NCBI RefSeq assembly: GCF_000708285.2 | Contig: NZ_JAUG01000087.1 | Span: 1 to 42,878, forward strand | Direction of reading: 5' to 3' | Length of the DNA: 42,878 bases | Origin: Pedobacter borealis DSM 19626 | GTDB taxonomy: Bacteria > Bacteroidota > Bacteroidia > Sphingobacteriales > Sphingobacteriaceae | Shown: one piece after another, positions 32,814 to 41,973 of the stretch | Numbering within the stretch: position 1 is the first letter of the stretch | How the letters are laid out: each line of letters starts with the position of its first letter | Made by a program: the position numbers and the translations under genes | The notes under the pieces: model-generated | What the model was told of the DNA's origin: nothing | What the model saw: only the letters and a program-made list of their open reading frames with translations | The model's database searches: none

Positions 32814-34159
32814 TGGAAACTTCTGCATTGCTAAAAAAATACAATGTTGCCACACCAAGGTACACCAGTTACCCAACTGTTCCTTACTGGGATATTGAAA
32901 ATTTTACTGCAAATGGTTGGTTAGCCAGTGTAGCCAACACCTATGAAAGCCATAAAGATGAAGGGATCAGTTTATATATCCACCTTCCATTTTGCGAGAG
33001 CCTATGCACCTATTGCGGTTGTAATACCCGGATAACAAAAAACCATGGTGTAGAGGTACCGTATATAAATGCTGTACTGGCAGAATGGAAAATGTATGTA
33101 GAAGTTTTGAGGGAGAAGCCTAAACTAAAGGAACTGCATCTTGGTGGTGGAACACCAACTTTTTTCAGTCCAGAGAACCTGGGATTATTGATCAATGGCA
33201 TTCTGCAAAATTCAACTTTGGCTGCTGATGCAGAATTTTCTTTTGAGGCGCACCCAGCCAATACCACCAGTGAACACTTAATCATGCTATACAGTCTTGG
33301 TTTTAAAAGATTAAGCCTGGGAATCCAGGATTTCGACCCTAAAGTACAGTTCCTGATCAACCGCTTTCAAACGCCCAAGCAGGTAGCTGTAGTTACCGCA
33401 GAAGCAAGAGAAATCGGTTATACCTCTGTTAATTTTGATTTGATCTACGGTCTTCCAGGTCAAACAATTCCGGGCTTAGCGGATACTATAGGAGCGGTAA
33501 TCGATATGAAGCCAGACCGCATTGCTTTTTACAGTTACGCCCATGTGCCCTGGTTAAAACCCGGCCAAAGACATTATACCGAAAAGGATCTTCCCCTGGG
33601 CGACGAAAAATTTGCGCTCTACCAATTGGGCAGACAATTGCTTGATGCCGCAGGGTATAAAGACATAGGGATGGACCATTTTGCACTGAACAGCGATTCT
33701 TTGTTCCAGGCGATGACTGAACAGAAGCTGCACCGCAATTTTATGGGCTATACCAATCAGCATACCCGTTTACTTATCGGATTGGGCGTGTCTTCCATCA
33801 GCGATAGTTGGACAGCTTTTGCACAAAACCCGAAAACGGTAGAAGATTATCTCAATAAAATTGAACAAGGTACGCTACCTGTAGAAAAAGGCCATTTCCT
33901 TACCGGTGAAGATCTTGAGGTAAGAAAACATATCCTTAACCTCATGTGCAAGGAAAATACAGTGTATAACGAAGGTATTCCCGAGCCAGTGTATGGCAGG
34001 CTGTTGCCTTTATTACGCGATAAGTTGGTATGGGTAACCGAAAAAGAAATCAGGATTACCACCAGAGGACGATCTTTTTTACGGAATGTGTGTATGGCTT
34101 TCGACGAGAAACTATGGCTCAAACAGCCCAAAACCCAATTGTTCAGCTCATCAATTTAA
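32813..34159 (+). CDS. hemN: Oxygen-independent coproporphyrinogen III oxidase
   Basis: A radical SAM enzyme that decarboxylates coproporphyrinogen III to protoporphyrinogen IX without oxygen, for haem synthesis in low oxygen. From ATG 32813 it has 448 residues. YIHLPFCESLCTYCGCNT contains the cluster cysteines 61, 65 and 68 plus Cys70. ELHLGGGTPTF and GLPGQTIPGL are the usual following blocks. The N-terminal YNVATPRYTSYPT marks true HemN rather than HemW. The TTG at 32768 in the same frame is not the start, since ATG 32813 overlaps the previous stop. ccoI starts 12 bases after the stop. Confidence 0.95.
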   Translation: METSALLKKYNVATPRYTSYPTVPYWDIENFTANGWLASVANTYESHKDEGISLYIHLPFCESLCTYCGCNTRITKNHGVEVPYINAVLAEWKMYVEVLREKPKLKELHLGGGTPTFFSPENLGLLINGILQNSTLAADAEFSFEAHPANTTSEHLIMLYSLGFKRLSLGIQDFDPKVQFLINRFQTPKQVAVVTAEAREIGYTSVNFDLIYGLPGQTIPGLADTIGAVIDMKPDRIAFYSYAHVPWLKPGQRHYTEKDLPLGDEKFALYQLGRQLLDAAGYKDIGMDHFALNSDSLFQAMTEQKLHRNFMGYTNQHTRLLIGLGVSSISDSWTAFAQNPKTVEDYLNKIEQGTLPVEKGHFLTGEDLEVRKHILNLMCKENTVYNEGIPEPVYGRLLPLLRDKLVWVTEKEIRITTRGRSFLRNVCMAFDEKLWLKQPKTQLFSSSI

Positions 34160-34171
34160 GAACAGTCTAAA

Positions 34172-36556
34172 ATGGAAGATCAAAATAAAATTGCAACACG
34201 TGCCTTTTGCTATCATTGCGGCGAAGATCTGCCCAAAGTAAAATATCAGGCAGAAGATAAAGATTTTTGTTGCGCTGGCTGCATGGCTGTTTTTAAGATT
34301 CTTTCAGAAAACAATCTTTGTAATTATTATGTGTACAATAACAATCCGGGCAGGCAATTTAAAAATGAAAGCCATTTAGAATATCTGGATGAGCCAAAAA
34401 TTATTGATCAGCTGCTCGATTATAAACACGAAAGTTCGAGCATTATCACCTTTTATATCCCTGCAATACACTGCAGTTCGTGCATCTGGTTGCTGGAACA
34501 CCTCTATAAAATCAATCCTGCTATATTCAGCTCAAGGATCGATTTTTTTAAAAAACAAGTGACTATAAGTTTCAATCACGACGAAATTTCGTTAAGGCAA
34601 CTGGTACAAACGTTAAACCAGATTGGATATGAGCCTTTAATCAGTCTTCACGATATAATAAAGGAACATAGCGGTTCGGTAGATAAAGCTTTGGTCTTAA
34701 AAATAGCCGTGGCCGGTTTTTTAATGGGCAATGTTATGCTGTTTAGCTTTCCGGAATATTTTGGTTTATCGGGTTTCGAAAAACAATTTCAATCGCTTTT
34801 TGGCTGGCTAAACCTTACGTTCTCTATTCCTGCCGCTTTTTATTGTGGTCGCGATTATTTTACCTCGGCAATAACAAGCCTTAAACACAGGCACATTAAC
34901 CTCGATACCCCTTTAGCATTAATTATTGCGGTACTTTTCCTGCGCACGGCTTTTGAAGTTGTTTTTGGTACAGGCCCGGGTTTTGCCGATACCTTAACCG
35001 GTTTGGTGTTTTTGCTTTTAATGGGCAAATGGCTTAAACAGCGTACCTATCATCACATTTCTTTTGACCGCGATTACCGTTCCTACTTCCCGATTGCGGT
35101 AACTACACTGCTAAATGGCAAAGAAAAACCAGTATCTATAAACGAAATCAAGATCGGCGATCGGCTGTGGATCAGAAATGGTGAGCTGGTTCCTGCAGAT
35201 GCCATTCTGATGAAAGGCGATGCCTGGATGGACATGAGTTTTGTTACAGGTGAGTCGGCACCGGTACATAAAGTTTTGGGTGAGATTATTTATGCCGGTG
35301 GCAGACAAACCAGCGAGGCCATAGAGCTTGAAGTAATTAAACCTGTTTCGCAGAGTTATTTAACCGGTTTATGGAACAACGATAATTATAAAAACAATTC
35401 CGAAAAACAGAATTTTAACGATAGCGTAGCCAGGTACTTCAGTCTGGGTGTTTTTCTGGTCGCATTTGCCGCTACCGGGTATTGGTTGCTTCAAAACGAT
35501 AGCCACAAGGCTTGGTCGGCATTTACCGCCGTAATTATTGTAGCCTGTCCATGCGTGCTGGCTTTGAGCACGCCATTTACCTTATCCGCAATTTTATCGG
35601 TTTTTGATAAGAAGGGTTTTTATGTGAAAAATACAGATGCCGTTGAAGAACTTGCTAAATGCGATACCCTGATTTTTGATAAAACAGGCACGCTGACCAG
35701 TAATGAAAATGCAGAGATCATCTTTAGCGGAATGATAACCGATGAAGAAAAGATTATTGTTGCCTCATTGTTGCGCAATTCTATACATCCCTTGAGCAGG
35801 CATATTATTAAGGCTTTAAATGTTGACCGGTTTTATTCGCTCAGCGATTATAAAGAGGTGATTGGAAAAGGTTTGACGGCCAAAATTAACGGCCAAAGTA
35901 TTTATGCGGGGCACCTGTCAATGCTGCCGATCCAGGTAGCGTCTGCCGCTGAGAGCGGGGTGCATATTGTGATCGATCATGTATATAAAGGATGTTTTGA
36001 TATCAGGCAACAGTGGCGGCCAGGGCTGGAACAAATGATTCCAAAACTTTCTCGATTCAATTTGCAGGTTTTATCTGGCGATACCGATAAAGACCGCTGG
36101 ATGCTGGATACCATTTTCACGAAAAATACAACCATCAGGTTCCGCCAGAGCCCGCACCAAAAACTGAATGCTGTTCTACAGCTTCAACAGCAAGGAAATA
36201 AAGTAATGATGTTGGGTGATGGGTTGAATGATGCCGGAGCTCTGAAACAGAGCAACTTTGGAGTTGCAATAACCGACAATATTAACAGTTTCAGCCCAGG
36301 TTGCGATGCCATTCTCAAAGGCAGCGCTTTAAATTTTCTGCCAGATTTTATCCAGTTAAGTAAAGATGGGCTGAAGATCATTAAAGCAAGCTTCGCTATA
36401 GCCATTGCATACAATTGTATTGGTATTTATTTTGCTGTGCAGGGCACACTTTATCCCTTGGTAGCCGCAGTACTGATGCCGATCAGTACGGTTACCATTA
36501 TCTCCTTTACTACTTTGGCAACCAGGTGGTTTGCCCATAAAAATAAACTGATATGA
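34172..36556 (+). CDS. ccoI: Copper-transporting P-type ATPase for cbb3 oxidase assembly (CcoI)
   Basis: A P1B-type ATPase that moves copper across the inner membrane for the CuB site of cbb3 oxidase. The 794 residues start with cysteine pairs CYHC (13-16) and CCAGC (33-37), typical of CcoI/FixI. An HMA-like domain has CSSC (101-104). Eight transmembrane helices are expected. The transport motif is CPCVLAL (about 460), the phosphorylation motif DKTGTLT (about 507), then MLGDGLNDAGALK. CPC rather than SPC or CPH fits copper. The end overlaps the ccoS start by ATGA. It is one operon with hemN. Confidence 0.93.
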   Translation: MEDQNKIATRAFCYHCGEDLPKVKYQAEDKDFCCAGCMAVFKILSENNLCNYYVYNNNPGRQFKNESHLEYLDEPKIIDQLLDYKHESSSIITFYIPAIHCSSCIWLLEHLYKINPAIFSSRIDFFKKQVTISFNHDEISLRQLVQTLNQIGYEPLISLHDIIKEHSGSVDKALVLKIAVAGFLMGNVMLFSFPEYFGLSGFEKQFQSLFGWLNLTFSIPAAFYCGRDYFTSAITSLKHRHINLDTPLALIIAVLFLRTAFEVVFGTGPGFADTLTGLVFLLLMGKWLKQRTYHHISFDRDYRSYFPIAVTTLLNGKEKPVSINEIKIGDRLWIRNGELVPADAILMKGDAWMDMSFVTGESAPVHKVLGEIIYAGGRQTSEAIELEVIKPVSQSYLTGLWNNDNYKNNSEKQNFNDSVARYFSLGVFLVAFAATGYWLLQNDSHKAWSAFTAVIIVACPCVLALSTPFTLSAILSVFDKKGFYVKNTDAVEELAKCDTLIFDKTGTLTSNENAEIIFSGMITDEEKIIVASLLRNSIHPLSRHIIKALNVDRFYSLSDYKEVIGKGLTAKINGQSIYAGHLSMLPIQVASAAESGVHIVIDHVYKGCFDIRQQWRPGLEQMIPKLSRFNLQVLSGDTDKDRWMLDTIFTKNTTIRFRQSPHQKLNAVLQLQQQGNKVMMLGDGLNDAGALKQSNFGVAITDNINSFSPGCDAILKGSALNFLPDFIQLSKDGLKIIKASFAIAIAYNCIGIYFAVQGTLYPLVAAVLMPISTVTIISFTTLATRWFAHKNKLI

Positions 36557-36732
36557 ACATCCTTTACTTTTTGGTTGGCTGCAGTGTGCTAATGGCGCTC
36601 ATTTTTTTGGCTGCATTCTTTTGGGCTTACAAAACCGGTCAGAATGATGATGTACATACTCCGGGTATCCGCATGCTCTTCGATGATGAAGTTGTTGCCG
36701 AAAAAAGTGAAGAAGATCACTTTTCTAGTTAA
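36553..36732 (+). CDS. ccoS: cbb3-type cytochrome oxidase assembly protein CcoS
   Basis: A 59-residue protein with one N-terminal helix (MNILYFLVGCSVLMALIF) followed by FFWAYKTGQNDD and an acidic tail. FFWA..K.GQ(Y/N)DD is the CcoS signature. It is needed for haem and copper incorporation in cbb3 oxidase. The ATG overlaps the ccoI stop (ATGA at 36553-36556), so translation is coupled. Confidence 0.92.
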   Translation: MNILYFLVGCSVLMALIFLAAFFWAYKTGQNDDVHTPGIRMLFDDEVVAEKSEEDHFSS

Positions 36733-36764
36733 CCGTTATCACCCTTTATCCACCTACTGCCAGA

Positions 36765-36772
36765 TACCTTTG
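36765..36772 (+). promoter_or_regulatory. -7 box in front of ccoNO
   Basis: TACCTTTG matches TAnnTTTG and ends 33 bases before the ATG at 36806. There is no -33 TTG. The 73-base gap here is the widest before the oxidase genes, so a second promoter is possible. Confidence 0.4.
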
Positions 36773-36805
36773 GCATACAAAACATACAAAAATTCAGCTT
36801 CTATT

Positions 36806-38947
36806 ATGCAGTTAGAAAAATTTACTTACGATAACAGGATTGTTCGGAACTTTGGTATTGCCACCCTGGTTTGGGGAATTATAGGCATGACGGTTGGCTT
36901 GCTTGCAGCCATGCAACTGTTTAAACCCGCAATGAACATGGGCAGTCAGTACACCACATTTGGCCGCATCAGGCCGCTGCACACCAATGCCGTAATTTTC
37001 GCCTTTGTGGGCAATGCCATTTTTATGGGCGTTTATTATTCCCTTCAGCGTTTGTTAAAAGCACGGATGTTTAGCGATGTGCTGAGCAAAATCCACTTCT
37101 GGGGCTGGCAGCTGATCATTTTATCGGCAGTAATCACGCTTCCCCTGGGCTTTACTACCTCACATGAGTATGCTGAACTCGAATGGCCGATTGATATTGC
37201 CATTACCATCATATGGGTGGTATTCGGCGTTAACATGTTCGGTACCATTTTCAAAAGGAGAGAACGCCATTTGTATGTAGCCATATGGTTTTACATTGCC
37301 ACTTTCGTTACCATAGCCGTATTGCACATCGTAAACTCTTTTGAGCTGCCCATTTCTTTCATGAAAAGTTATTACGTGTATGCCGGCGTACAAGATGCAT
37401 TGGTACAATGGTGGTACGGGCATAACGCGGTGGCATTTTTTCTAACTACACCTTACCTGGGCATGATGTATTATTTCTTGCCGAAGATGGCCGGAAGACC
37501 CGTTTACTCTTATAAATTAAGTATCCTGCATTTTTGGTCGCTCATTTTTATTTACATCTGGGCCGGCCCGCACCATTTATTATATACTTCATTGCCTGGT
37601 TGGGCACAGTCTTTAGGTGTTGCCTTTTCGATCATGCTAATTGCACCAAGCTGGGGCGGTATGATTAATGGCTTGTTAACCTTGCGCGGTGCCTGGGATA
37701 AGGTAAGGGAAGATGTTACCCTTAAATTTATGGTGGTTGCCCTTACCGCTTATGGTATGGCCACCTTCGAAGGTCCGTTATTATCTTTAAAACAGATTAA
37801 CGGTATAGCCCACTTTACCGATTGGATTGTAGCCCACGTACACGTTGGTGCTCTAGGTTGGAATGGGTTTTTAACATTCGGTGTACTCTATTGGTTAATT
37901 CCGCGTATTTACAAAACAGAATTATACTCGAAAAAGCTTGCCGGTTTCCACTTTTGGATAGGTACTTTGGGTATACTCTTTTATGCCGTGCCGATGTATT
38001 GGGCAGGTTTTACGCAGGGGCTGATGTGGAAAGAGTTTACGCCCGAAGGTTTATTAAAGTACCCGAATTTCCTAGCTACTACACTGCAGATTATCCCGAT
38101 GCATGTTTTGCGTTCAATTGGTGGTACACTGTATTTAATAGGGGTAATTGCCATGACTTATAACCTGGCCAAAACCATGTTGGGTGCTAAATTGCTTGCC
38201 AACGAACCGGCCGAAGCCATGCCATTGAGTAAAGTGATCATCGAAACCTCTCCCGCAGATAAAGCCTGGCACAGGGTTTTAGAACGCAAGCCGATGAAAT
38301 TTATGGTGCTCTCGCTCATCATTATCCTTATTGGGGGGATGGTAGAAATGATGCCCACTTTTACCATTCAATCCAATGTTCCAACTATAGCCAGCGTAAA
38401 ACCATACTCGGCACTAGAGCTTCAGGGCAGGGATTTATACATCAGAGAAGGCTGTGTAAACTGCCATTCGCAAACGGTAAGACCTTTCCGCTCAGAAACT
38501 GAGCGATATGGTGAATATAGTAAAGCCGGAGAGTTTGTTTACGATCACCCGTTTTTATGGGGAAGTAAACGTACCGGACCAGATCTTCATCGCATAGGCG
38601 GGAAATATTCTGATGCCTGGCATTACAATCACCTGGTCGATCCTACTTCAATGTCGCCAGGAAGCATTATGCCGCCTTATGCCTGGCTCATCGAACAGAA
38701 ACTTGATATTACAACCACAGCCAGCAAGATCAGGGCCATGCAAACATTGGGGGTTCCTTATCCCGATGGTTATGATAAACGCGCCAACGATGATTTAAAA
38801 GTTCAGGCCGAAAAGATTACACTCGACCTAAAACAGAATAACATTAAGGTTAAAAGCGACAGGGAAATAGTAGCCATTATTGCTTACCTGCAACGTTTGG
38901 GTACCGATATCAAAGCAAATAAAGAAACCATTCCTTCAAATCAATAA
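36806..38947 (+). CDS. ccoNO: cbb3-type cytochrome c oxidase, fused CcoN-CcoO
   Basis: Subunits I and II of cbb3 oxidase in one polypeptide of 713 residues. Residues 1-480 form CcoN with about 12 helices. Haem b and CuB ligands are visible: RPLHTN (H59), WYGHNA (H206), GPHHLLY (H256/H257) and AHVHVG (H344/H346). Residues 490-713 form CcoO, one helix (about 500-515) and a monohaem c domain with CVNCH (550-554) and, further on, SIMPPY giving the Met ligand. It reduces oxygen with high affinity and pumps protons. The ATG at 36806 is the true start; an earlier in-frame ATG would add about 54 unrelated residues overlapping ccoS. Fused CcoNO is known in Bacteroidetes. Confidence 0.95.
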   Translation: MQLEKFTYDNRIVRNFGIATLVWGIIGMTVGLLAAMQLFKPAMNMGSQYTTFGRIRPLHTNAVIFAFVGNAIFMGVYYSLQRLLKARMFSDVLSKIHFWGWQLIILSAVITLPLGFTTSHEYAELEWPIDIAITIIWVVFGVNMFGTIFKRRERHLYVAIWFYIATFVTIAVLHIVNSFELPISFMKSYYVYAGVQDALVQWWYGHNAVAFFLTTPYLGMMYYFLPKMAGRPVYSYKLSILHFWSLIFIYIWAGPHHLLYTSLPGWAQSLGVAFSIMLIAPSWGGMINGLLTLRGAWDKVREDVTLKFMVVALTAYGMATFEGPLLSLKQINGIAHFTDWIVAHVHVGALGWNGFLTFGVLYWLIPRIYKTELYSKKLAGFHFWIGTLGILFYAVPMYWAGFTQGLMWKEFTPEGLLKYPNFLATTLQIIPMHVLRSIGGTLYLIGVIAMTYNLAKTMLGAKLLANEPAEAMPLSKVIIETSPADKAWHRVLERKPMKFMVLSLIIILIGGMVEMMPTFTIQSNVPTIASVKPYSALELQGRDLYIREGCVNCHSQTVRPFRSETERYGEYSKAGEFVYDHPFLWGSKRTGPDLHRIGGKYSDAWHYNHLVDPTSMSPGSIMPPYAWLIEQKLDITTTASKIRAMQTLGVPYPDGYDKRANDDLKVQAEKITLDLKQNNIKVKSDREIVAIIAYLQRLGTDIKANKETIPSNQ

Positions 38948-38950
38948 AAT

Positions 38951-39133
38951 ATGTTCAACCAGATCAAAGATTTAGCCGGTGGCGAAATATACCTCATCAC
39001 CTCTCTGCTCATGTTCATGGTGTTTTTTGTAATCGTGGGTATTTACCTGCTCAAACTAAATAAAAAACATATCGAAGTAATGAGCCAGCTTCCCATTCAA
39101 AACCATCAACCTAATGTATATGAAGAAGATTAA
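38951..39133 (+). CDS. ccoQ: CcoQ-like small subunit
   Basis: A 60-residue protein with one helix (about 15-33, YLITSLLMFMVFFVIVGIYL) and a short basic-acidic tail. Size, single helix and place between ccoNO and ccoP fit the CcoQ/FixQ subunit, though the sequence is not highly conserved. It begins 3 bases after the ccoNO stop and overlaps ccoP. Confidence 0.8.
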   Translation: MFNQIKDLAGGEIYLITSLLMFMVFFVIVGIYLLKLNKKHIEVMSQLPIQNHQPNVYEED

Positions 39134-40088
39134 ACTTTTGTTATTATTCCTGTTCGTCTCAATTACAGCCTTTGCTGCTGATGAGAAAGCCGCAGCGCCC
39201 GTAACACCTGCTCAGGCAGGCTTGGGACTAAACCAGTCGGAAATACTGATTATAATCCTCCTGGTTTTTGCAGTTGTGCTTCTTCTTGTTTCAGTAACCC
39301 TGTTAAATGCATTCAAGGTAATGTATCAGGAACAGTTAAATCCTACACCGTATACCAAACCTGTAAAAGAGCCGGTTTTGGATTACGATAGCTGGTTAAA
39401 GCAACAGCCTGTTAAACCTTCAATCTGGACAAAACTTTTAAGCTTAAGGCCCATCGAAGAAGAAAAGGATCTGGTAATCGATCATGCTCACGATGGCATT
39501 AAAGAGCTTAATAACCCAGTGCCGGCCTGGTTTAACTTCCTTTTCTACGGTACAATGATTTTTGCTACGGCATATCTTTTTTATTACCACATTGGTGGCT
39601 ATGGAGACCTGCAGGATCAAGAATACGAAAATGAAATGGCCAGGGCGAAGATAGAAAAAACAGCCTACCTCGAAAAATCGGCCAATACCATTGATGAGCG
39701 TTCGGTTAAGTTTGATAATACACCAACCGTGCTGGAAGAAGGAAGAACTGTTTTTACTACCAACTGTGTGGTTTGTCATGGCGATAAAGGCCAGGGCATC
39801 ATCGGGCCAAATTTAACCGACGAATACTGGCTACATGGTGGAAGCATTAATAATGTATTCAAAACCATTAAATATGGTGTTCCTGAAAAGGGAATGATCA
39901 GTTGGGAGAAAAACTTAAACCCAAAACAGATCAGTGCAGTTGCCAATTTTATCCTATCGCTAAAAGGAAGCAATCCTGCAGGAGCCAAAGCACCACAGGG
40001 CGAGAAATACGAAGCAAAAGATTTAAAAGACAATGAGATGAAAACACCAACCGACAGTGTGAACCAGGCCAATGTTACCAAAAAATAA
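39120..40088 (+). CDS. ccoP: cbb3-type oxidase subunit III, monohaem CcoP
   Basis: The cytochrome c subunit that feeds electrons to CcoNO. From ATG 39120 it has 322 residues: an N-terminal signal-like helix to about 20, a second helix (42-63), a third (138-156, PAWFNFLFYGTMIFATAY, the CcoP signature) and a periplasmic domain. It has a single haem motif, NCVVCHG (C216, C219, H220), with a Met ligand in GMISW. Proteobacterial CcoP is dihaem, so one haem is missing here. An ATG at 39114 is an alternative start. The gene overlaps ccoQ by 14 bases and ccoG by 17. Confidence 0.92.
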   Translation: MKKIKLLLLFLFVSITAFAADEKAAAPVTPAQAGLGLNQSEILIIILLVFAVVLLLVSVTLLNAFKVMYQEQLNPTPYTKPVKEPVLDYDSWLKQQPVKPSIWTKLLSLRPIEEEKDLVIDHAHDGIKELNNPVPAWFNFLFYGTMIFATAYLFYYHIGGYGDLQDQEYENEMARAKIEKTAYLEKSANTIDERSVKFDNTPTVLEEGRTVFTTNCVVCHGDKGQGIIGPNLTDEYWLHGGSINNVFKTIKYGVPEKGMISWEKNLNPKQISAVANFILSLKGSNPAGAKAPQGEKYEAKDLKDNEMKTPTDSVNQANVTKK

Positions 40089-41454
40089 AAAAGAAAATAA
40101 AGGCAGGGGCAGAAACTTTATCTATCCTAAACAGCCATCGGGCAGGTTGTATACCTACCGGAAATGGGTAAGTTATGTGCTGCTTTTATTTTTGTTTGTC
40201 TGTCCATTTGTAAAGCTTAACGGCGAGCAACTGGTACTGCTCAATTTCATAGAAAGAAAATTTGTATTCTTTGGATTGATTTTTACCCCGCAGGATTTTT
40301 ACCTCTTTGCCCTTGCAATGCTCATTTTTATCATGTTCATTGTGTGCTTTACGGTAGTGTTGGGCAGGTTGTGGTGCGGATGGGCCTGCCCGCAGACAAT
40401 TTTTATGGAAATGGTTTTTCGTAGGATTGAATACTGGATCGAAGGAGATGCCAGTAAACAGCGGAAATTGGACCAGGCTGATTGGAATGCAGAGAAAATA
40501 TTCAAAAAAGGCAGTAAACATTTCATCTTTCTGGTGATTTCTTTTGCCATTGCGAATACTTTTTTGGCTTATATGATCGGTTCTGATGTACTCTTTAAAA
40601 TTATAACCGAACCAATTGCTGGCCATATATCGGGCTTTGTATCCATCTGGCTGTTTACATTTATATTCTATGGGGTATTTACCTATGTACGCGAAGTGGT
40701 GTGTACGGTAATCTGTCCGTACGGTAGGTTACAGGGCGTTTTGTTAGATAATCAAAGTTTGGTAGTAGCCTATGATTTTACCAGGGGCGAACCACGTGGG
40801 CATCTTCAAAAAAATGCTAATGAGTTAACAGCCGGCGACTGTATAGAATGTGGACTTTGCGTGCAGGTTTGCCCCACTGGTATTGATATCCGCGAAGGTA
40901 CACAACTCGAATGCGTAAACTGTACGGCCTGTATCGATTCGTGCAATGAGGTGATGCTTAAAATAAACAGGCCCAAAAATCTGATTGGTTTTTTTAATCA
41001 GGATTTCATTAAGGAACGCAGACCATATAAAATTGGCTTAAAATCTTACGCTTACGCTGCGATACTGTTTGTGGTAATGATGGTTTTTTCTTCACTGATC
41101 TATAAAAGAGAAGATATCCAGACCACGGTATTAAGAGCAAGTGGTACTTTATACCAGAGTAGGGGAGCAGATAAAACGAGCAATCTTTATAATGCAGAGT
41201 TGATCAACAAAACCAATAAGGCTGTAAAGTTTACTTTCAGATCGAAGGAAAAGGGAGATGAAATTAGTTTCATCCAAAAAGCTGATGTTTTGCCAAAAGA
41301 AGGTTCGGTACACCTTACTTTCTTTCTGATCAGGAAAAATAATGCCATTAAAAAATATAAAACCGATGCCATTTTCGAAATTATTGCCAATGGCAAAGTG
41401 TTAAGCACAGCAACTACAAGTTTTTTCGCACAACCGGAAGGAATTGAGGATTGA
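40072..41454 (+). CDS. ccoG: Cytochrome c oxidase accessory protein CcoG (FixG)
   Basis: A membrane Fe-S protein thought to act in copper handling for cbb3 oxidase assembly. The 460 residues have several helices: around 30-48, 75-95, and a NapH-like block with GRLWCGWACPQTIFMEM. Two 4Fe-4S motifs follow, CIECGLCVQVCP and CVNCTACIDSC. A helix at about 320-340 precedes a C-terminal IgG-like domain. The start ATG 40072 lies within ccoP, so the genes are coupled. A gap of 90 bases before ccoH contains two direct copies of CTCATTCAAAATT and no gene. Confidence 0.94.
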   Translation: MLPKNKKENKGRGRNFIYPKQPSGRLYTYRKWVSYVLLLFLFVCPFVKLNGEQLVLLNFIERKFVFFGLIFTPQDFYLFALAMLIFIMFIVCFTVVLGRLWCGWACPQTIFMEMVFRRIEYWIEGDASKQRKLDQADWNAEKIFKKGSKHFIFLVISFAIANTFLAYMIGSDVLFKIITEPIAGHISGFVSIWLFTFIFYGVFTYVREVVCTVICPYGRLQGVLLDNQSLVVAYDFTRGEPRGHLQKNANELTAGDCIECGLCVQVCPTGIDIREGTQLECVNCTACIDSCNEVMLKINRPKNLIGFFNQDFIKERRPYKIGLKSYAYAAILFVVMMVFSSLIYKREDIQTTVLRASGTLYQSRGADKTSNLYNAELINKTNKAVKFTFRSKEKGDEISFIQKADVLPKEGSVHLTFFLIRKNNAIKKYKTDAIFEIIANGKVLSTATTSFFAQPEGIED

Positions 41455-41544
41455 TGAAAGAATGATTGAAGGGCCGAAAATGATATTTGCATGTGAACTA
41501 TCACTCATTCAAAATTCTCTCATTCAAAATTAAAAACAAGAGAT

Positions 41545-41973
41545 ATGAACTGGGGAACAAAAATAGTGTTGGGAATGCTTACATTCATGATGTTTATTGT
41601 GGGGATGGTAGTTTATATGTTCCATGTACACGGAAGAGATGCCCTGATAGAAGAAAATTATTACGAAAAGGGGATCAATTATAATGCAGAATACAATGCC
41701 AAAGTGAACGTTATAGACGATAATGCCAGTCCCAAAATTACCATTACAAAAACTCAGATTATCATTCAGGTAAAAGATAGTGCAAAATACGATCTTGTTT
41801 TAATGCGACCTGCCAATAGCAACGATGATGTTAAGTTAAAGGGAAGGACCTCAGGAACGGCGAATCTTATTCTGGTTGATAAAACTAAAATGCCCAAGGG
41901 AATGTGGTTTTTAAACCTCCAGTGGCACTCCTCAGGAAAAGATTATCTGTTTAAAAATAACATCACCCTATGA
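41545..41973 (+). CDS. ccoH: FixH family protein CcoH
   Basis: A membrane-anchored assembly factor of cbb3 oxidase, 142 residues. One N-terminal helix (about 5-27, TKIVLGMLTFMMFIVGMVVY) is followed by ENYYEKGINYNAEY, the FixH signature, and a periplasmic beta domain ending WFLNLQWHSSGKDYLF. It overlaps the next gene by ATGA, so translation is coupled. Confidence 0.9.
   Translation: MNWGTKIVLGMLTFMMFIVGMVVYMFHVHGRDALIEENYYEKGINYNAEYNAKVNVIDDNASPKITITKTQIIIQVKDSAKYDLVLMRPANSNDDVKLKGRTSGTANLILVDKTKMPKGMWFLNLQWHSSGKDYLFKNNITL

Noticed and set aside
36644..36805. Longer N-terminus for CcoNO beginning at 36644
   Set aside because: It would overlap ccoS in another frame, has no CcoN-like sequence, and the ATG at 36806 gives the family N-terminus.
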